Positions 3,779-6,751 of a stretch of DNA of 6,751 nt are shown here, piece after piece (position 1 is the first letter of the stretch; the number at the start of each line of letters is the position of its first letter). The translations under genes and the position numbers were made by a program. Below the pieces are notes generated by a model. The model was given only the letters and a program-made list of their open reading frames with translations. It did not search any database and was not told the origin of the DNA. The DNA lies in NCBI GenBank assembly GCA_903893935.1, contig CAITOD010000620.1:1-6751 (forward strand). The letters run 5' to 3'. This DNA is from an uncultured Sphingomonadales bacterium. GTDB taxonomy: Bacteria > Pseudomonadota > Alphaproteobacteria > Sphingomonadales > Sphingomonadaceae.

Positions 3779-6618
3779 GGCCAAAGGAGGCACCTTCCCG
3801 GGCCTCCGTTCTGATCGTTCCCGTGCCCGCCCGCGATCGCGGTGCGGGCCGCTTGTGCGCGACCACTTTGCCCGCGCGTGCCCTGCTGGCGCTGCCAATG
3901 CTCGCAACCCCGGTTGCCGGCTTTGCCGCACCCGCGCCATCGCCCGCCCCCGGCCCGCCGCAAAACGTATCGCCGCCGAGCGCCCCTCCGCATGCCGCAC
4001 CCGGCCAGGCCGTCAAAGCCGGGCAACCCGTCGCCAATACTGCACCCGTTTTGTCCGAAGACGACGAACTGATTCTCGAATTCCGCACCGAACATCGCGA
4101 AATGAGCGATACGATCACGGTGCACGGGCTGCGCGGCGGGGTCTATGTGCCGCTTGGCGATGTGGCGCGGTTCCTCGATCTGTCGATCGCGGTCAGCGAC
4201 GACGGCCACTATGCCAGCGGCTGGTACCTTTCGCCGGCGCGCACGATCTCGATCAACTTGCGCGCGGGCACGATCACCCAGGGTGGCAAGGAAGCGCCGT
4301 TGCCGAAGGCCGACTTTGCCGCCTACAACGGCGAGCTGTGGATCAAGGCCGATCGGCTGGGCGACATTCTGCCGATCAAGCTGGTGACCGACTTGCGTGC
4401 GCAAGTCGTGGTGGTCAAGACGCTCGAACAGTTTCCGTTTCAGCAGAAACTGGCGCGCGAAGCTGCGCGCGAACGGCTGGGCAACGGCAGCCACGGCAAA
4501 ACCCCGGCCTATCCGCGCCAGCAGACGCCCTATCATGTGATCGACGTGCCGATTTCCGAACTCGAAGTGCGCACCATCGGCAACACCGGCCGGCCGCTGC
4601 ATCTCGAATCCGATCTGCGCGCATCGGGCGATCTGCTGTTCATGACGGCACGGCTTTATGCCAGCGTGACGGCAACCAACGGCATCGTGGCAACCCACAC
4701 CGAATTGGGCCGGCGCGACCCCGACGGGCATTTGCTGGGCCCCTTGCGCGCGACCGAATTCGAACTGGGCGACGTGTCGAGCGAAACGATGCCGGTGGGT
4801 CTGCGCGGCGTGGCGGGGCGCGGGATGTTCCTGACCAACGAGCCGCTCGAACATGCTTCGGTGTTCGAAACCATGGATTTCCGCGGTGAACTTCAGTCGG
4901 GCTTTGAAGTCGAGCTCTATCGCAACGACACGCTGGTCGGATCGACCAATCAGGCGATCAACGGCCAGTACGAATTTCTCAAAGTGCCGGTCGATTTCGG
5001 GCTCAATGTGTTCCGCCTGGTGTTTTACGGTCCGCAGGGCCAGCGCCGCGAGGAAGTGCGCCGGATCAGCGTGGGCGACGGACGCCTCGCCAAAGGCCAA
5101 TTCCGCTACAACGTGTTCGCGCTGCAAAAAGACAAGACGGTGTTCGACGTGGTGGCGCCCGGTTACCTGAAGCCGATTGACTATGGTGCCTTGCGCGAAG
5201 GGTTCGATCTGCAATATGGCCTGTCGGGCGCGCTGACCGTGGTCGGCAGCGGCGCACTGTACCAGTCGAACGGGTCGCAGCGCTGGCTTGCCTCGGCGGG
5301 CCTGCGCACCGGACTGTCGGGTTTTGCCGCCAAACTCGATGCGGCCATCGGATCGGGCGGCGGGACCGCGATCGAGCTTGGTCTGGCGGGCAAACTGCTC
5401 GGATCGAGCATGGTGCTTACCCATGCCGAATATGGCCATGGGTTCATCGACGAAGTGCGCTCGCCCAACGATCTGCCGCTGCGTTCGGTCACCGATTTCG
5501 ATCTGTCGAAGACGCTGCACTTCGGACTGCGCACGCTGCCGCTGTCCTTCTCGTTCCAGCGGCTCGCTTATGTCAATGGCCAGACCGGCGACACCGCTTC
5601 GCTGCGCCAGTCGATGACGATTGGCCGGGTCACCGCGTCGAACGTGTTCAATTACAGCGATACCGGTTCGCCCGGATCGCCCACCACACGCTCCGCCGGC
5701 GGGACTTTCGACTTGTCGACATTTGCCGGCACGCACACCCAGTACCGGGCACAAGCGAGCTACAGCTTTGGCCCGCGCCCAGGGCTGACTTCGCTGGGCG
5801 GCGAAGTGGCGCACGATATCGATCCGCGTACCGCAATCCGCGCCTCGATCAGCGAGACCCTGACCAATCACCAGACTTCGCTCGGTCTGTCGGGCACGCG
5901 CAAGTTCGGCCCTGTCGCGCTGTCATTCGATTCAACGTATATCCTGCCCACGCACAGCATGGCGTTTACGCTGCGGGTTGCGGCAAGTTTCGGCCGCAAT
6001 CCGCTGAGCGGACGGATGTTCGTGGCACGGCCGGGCCTGTCGGGCAGCGGCGCGGTCGCGGTGCGCGCCTTTGCCGACACCAATGGCAACGGCGTGCGCG
6101 ACGAAGATGAAAAAGCAATCGGCAAAGTGACTTACTTCACCGGGTCACAGCACGTCGAATCGGGCGCGGACGGCAATGCGGTGCTGACCGGGATCGGCGA
6201 CGGCAGCCGGGTTGCGGTCAAGATCGATAGCACGACACTGCCCGATATCGCCATGGCGCCGGCGCGCCCCGGGGTCGAAGTGGTGGCACGCCCGGGCCGC
6301 ATCCCGATTGTCGATTTTGCCATCCAGCAGCTCAGCGATATCGAAGGCACCGCGGTCTATGCCGATGCCAACCACAAGCACGGCGTGGCCGGGCTGCGGC
6401 TCGAACTGATCGACAGCGCGGGCAAGCGCGCCGCGCATGCGCGCAGCGAAGGCGACGGCTTTGTGCTGATGGAACAAGTCCGTCCGGGCGACTACACCCT
6501 GCAGATTGCGCCCGACCAGGCGCGCAACCTGAAAATCAGGCTGGCCAGCGACGCGCATATCCATGTCGGCGGCAACGGCACGCTGATCAAGCTCAAGATC
6601 GTGGTCGCGCCGCAATAG
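3775..6618 (+). CDS. Usher-like outer-membrane beta-barrel protein with C-terminal SdrD/Cna-B-like domain
   Basis: This large outer-membrane protein (up to 947 residues) probably exports and assembles the DUF4402 subunits delivered by the chaperone. With the GTG at 3775, which overlaps the chaperone stop, a signal peptide ends near residue 51 (PVAGFA). A Pro/Ala-rich linker follows (52-90), then an N-terminal periplasmic domain (about 94-215, including GGVYVPLGDVARFL and GWYLSP). From about 255 the sequence becomes barrel-like, with alternating strands and GDVSS, LRGVAGRG and LTNEPL. An Ig-like segment at 370-435 (ELYRNDTLVGS, GQYEF, VFYGPQGQRRE) matches the position and style of an usher plug. 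Barrel strands run to about 745. The C-terminal part has a calcium-loop-like FADTNGNGVRDEDE (766-779) and a second Ig-like or carboxypeptidase-regulatory-like unit (about 855-945). The only cysteine is in the leader. In-frame GTG (3823) and TTG (3853) are alternative starts. The usher role is inferred from architecture and neighbours; sequence resemblance to FimD-type ushers is weak. Confidence 0.8.
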   Translation: MRPKEAPSRASVLIVPVPARDRGAGRLCATTLPARALLALPMLATPVAGFAAPAPSPAPGPPQNVSPPSAPPHAAPGQAVKAGQPVANTAPVLSEDDELILEFRTEHREMSDTITVHGLRGGVYVPLGDVARFLDLSIAVSDDGHYASGWYLSPARTISINLRAGTITQGGKEAPLPKADFAAYNGELWIKADRLGDILPIKLVTDLRAQVVVVKTLEQFPFQQKLAREAARERLGNGSHGKTPAYPRQQTPYHVIDVPISELEVRTIGNTGRPLHLESDLRASGDLLFMTARLYASVTATNGIVATHTELGRRDPDGHLLGPLRATEFELGDVSSETMPVGLRGVAGRGMFLTNEPLEHASVFETMDFRGELQSGFEVELYRNDTLVGSTNQAINGQYEFLKVPVDFGLNVFRLVFYGPQGQRREEVRRISVGDGRLAKGQFRYNVFALQKDKTVFDVVAPGYLKPIDYGALREGFDLQYGLSGALTVVGSGALYQSNGSQRWLASAGLRTGLSGFAAKLDAAIGSGGGTAIELGLAGKLLGSSMVLTHAEYGHGFIDEVRSPNDLPLRSVTDFDLSKTLHFGLRTLPLSFSFQRLAYVNGQTGDTASLRQSMTIGRVTASNVFNYSDTGSPGSPTTRSAGGTFDLSTFAGTHTQYRAQASYSFGPRPGLTSLGGEVAHDIDPRTAIRASISETLTNHQTSLGLSGTRKFGPVALSFDSTYILPTHSMAFTLRVAASFGRNPLSGRMFVARPGLSGSGAVAVRAFADTNGNGVRDEDEKAIGKVTYFTGSQHVESGADGNAVLTGIGDGSRVAVKIDSTTLPDIAMAPARPGVEVVARPGRIPIVDFAIQQLSDIEGTAVYADANHKHGVAGLRLELIDSAGKRAAHARSEGDGFVLMEQVRPGDYTLQIAPDQARNLKIRLASDAHIHVGGNGTLIKLKIVVAPQ
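3777..3806 (+). promoter_or_regulatory. Ribosome-binding site buried in a hairpin at the usher gene start
   Basis: AAAGGAGG (3783-3790) is one of the best ribosome sites in the window, but no ATG, GTG or TTG lies 4-12 nt downstream in any frame. It sits inside a possible hairpin: GAGGCC (3777-3782) with GGCCTC (3801-3806), and inside it AAGG (3784-3787) with CCTT (3793-3796). It could tune usher translation, or mark a true start that is non-canonical or mutated. Confidence 0.45.
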
Positions 6619-6626
6619 GTTGTGTT

Positions 6627-6751
6627 TCAGCGCGCCAGATAAGCCACAATATGCCTCGCGGCTTGCGCAACATCGTCCCACGCGCGCGCAAAATCGTCTG
6701 CATCGCCATACCACGGATCGATCACCGCGGTCCCTTCGCGCCCGGGCACCA
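6627..6751 (-). CDS. Low-molecular-weight protein tyrosine phosphatase, C-terminal end (partial)
   Basis: The last 40 codons of a gene whose start lies beyond the window's right end. The reading ends VIDPWYGDADDFARAW ... IVAYLAR and stop (TGA read from 6629 to 6627). DPWYGD followed by a Phe and a closing amphipathic helix is the signature tail of low-molecular-weight protein tyrosine phosphatases; the Asp of the DP[WY]YG motif is the general acid. The N-terminal CX5R phosphate loop is outside the window. It converges on the usher gene with an 8-nt gap and no clear shared terminator. It is probably an unrelated housekeeping neighbour, marking the right border of the secretion cluster. Confidence 0.85.
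   Translation of the reverse strand, partial: VPGREGTAVIDPWYGDADDFARAWDDVAQAARHIVAYLAR

Noticed and set aside
2576..4000. Open frame of 474 codons on the - strand over the chaperone gene
   Set aside because: Low-complexity Arg/Gly/His composition, no signal or domain, and fully antisense to the PapD-like chaperone; a shadow frame.
3717..4889. + strand open frame of 390 codons inside the usher-like gene
   Set aside because: Arg-rich out-of-frame translation of a GC-rich gene; the overlapping frame carries coherent usher-like domains.
3715..5871. Long open frame of 718 codons on the - strand across the chaperone end and usher-like gene
   Set aside because: It is antisense to a well-supported gene, rich in Arg, His, Gln and Ala with no domain pattern, and is explained by GC-rich third positions that remove stops from the complementary frame.
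1..6751. Mobile element or phage origin of the cluster
   Set aside because: No transposase, integrase, terminal inverted repeats, tRNA or target duplication is visible, and base composition is fairly uniform apart from the second subunit gene and one leader.

Overview
The window is GC-rich (roughly 60-65% by eye) and has the codon use and gene types of an alphaproteobacterium, most likely a member of the Sphingomonadales. This placement rests on the style of the DUF4402 proteins, the chaperone and the 'DPWYGD' phosphatase tail. It is an inference; no 16S or other marker gene is present.

Layout, left to right on the + strand. Four tandem paralogous genes (16-513, 717-1229, 1337-1846, 2097-2615) each encode a small secreted protein of 165-172 residues. 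Each has a Sec signal peptide cut just before an invariant 'ASG', followed by one DUF4402-type beta-sandwich domain. Each gene has its own start region and is followed by its own stem-loop. These stem-loops are strong after genes 1, 2 and 4 and weaker after gene 3. Next comes a PapD-like periplasmic chaperone (2771-3778). Its stop codon overlaps, in GTGA, a candidate start of a large outer-membrane usher-like beta-barrel protein (3775-6618). The barrel protein carries an N-terminal periplasmic domain, a plug-like Ig domain inside the barrel region, and a C-terminal tail with an SdrD/Cna-B-like domain. On the - strand, converging on the usher gene with an 8-nt gap, is the 3' end of a low-molecular-weight protein tyrosine phosphatase gene that runs off the window.

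Taken together the + strand genes look like a compact chaperone-usher secretion system whose cargo is a set of DUF4402 proteins rather than classical pilins. The subunits would cross the inner membrane by Sec, be held by the PapD-like chaperone, and be passed to the usher-like barrel for assembly or display at the surface. All mature parts of the six proteins lack cysteine, so the system would not need periplasmic disulfide formation. No two-domain tip adhesin, sortase, regulator or transposase is visible; the cluster may continue upstream of position 1. The separate stem-loops between subunit genes suggest that subunit amounts are set by termination and separate promoters rather than by one simple operon.
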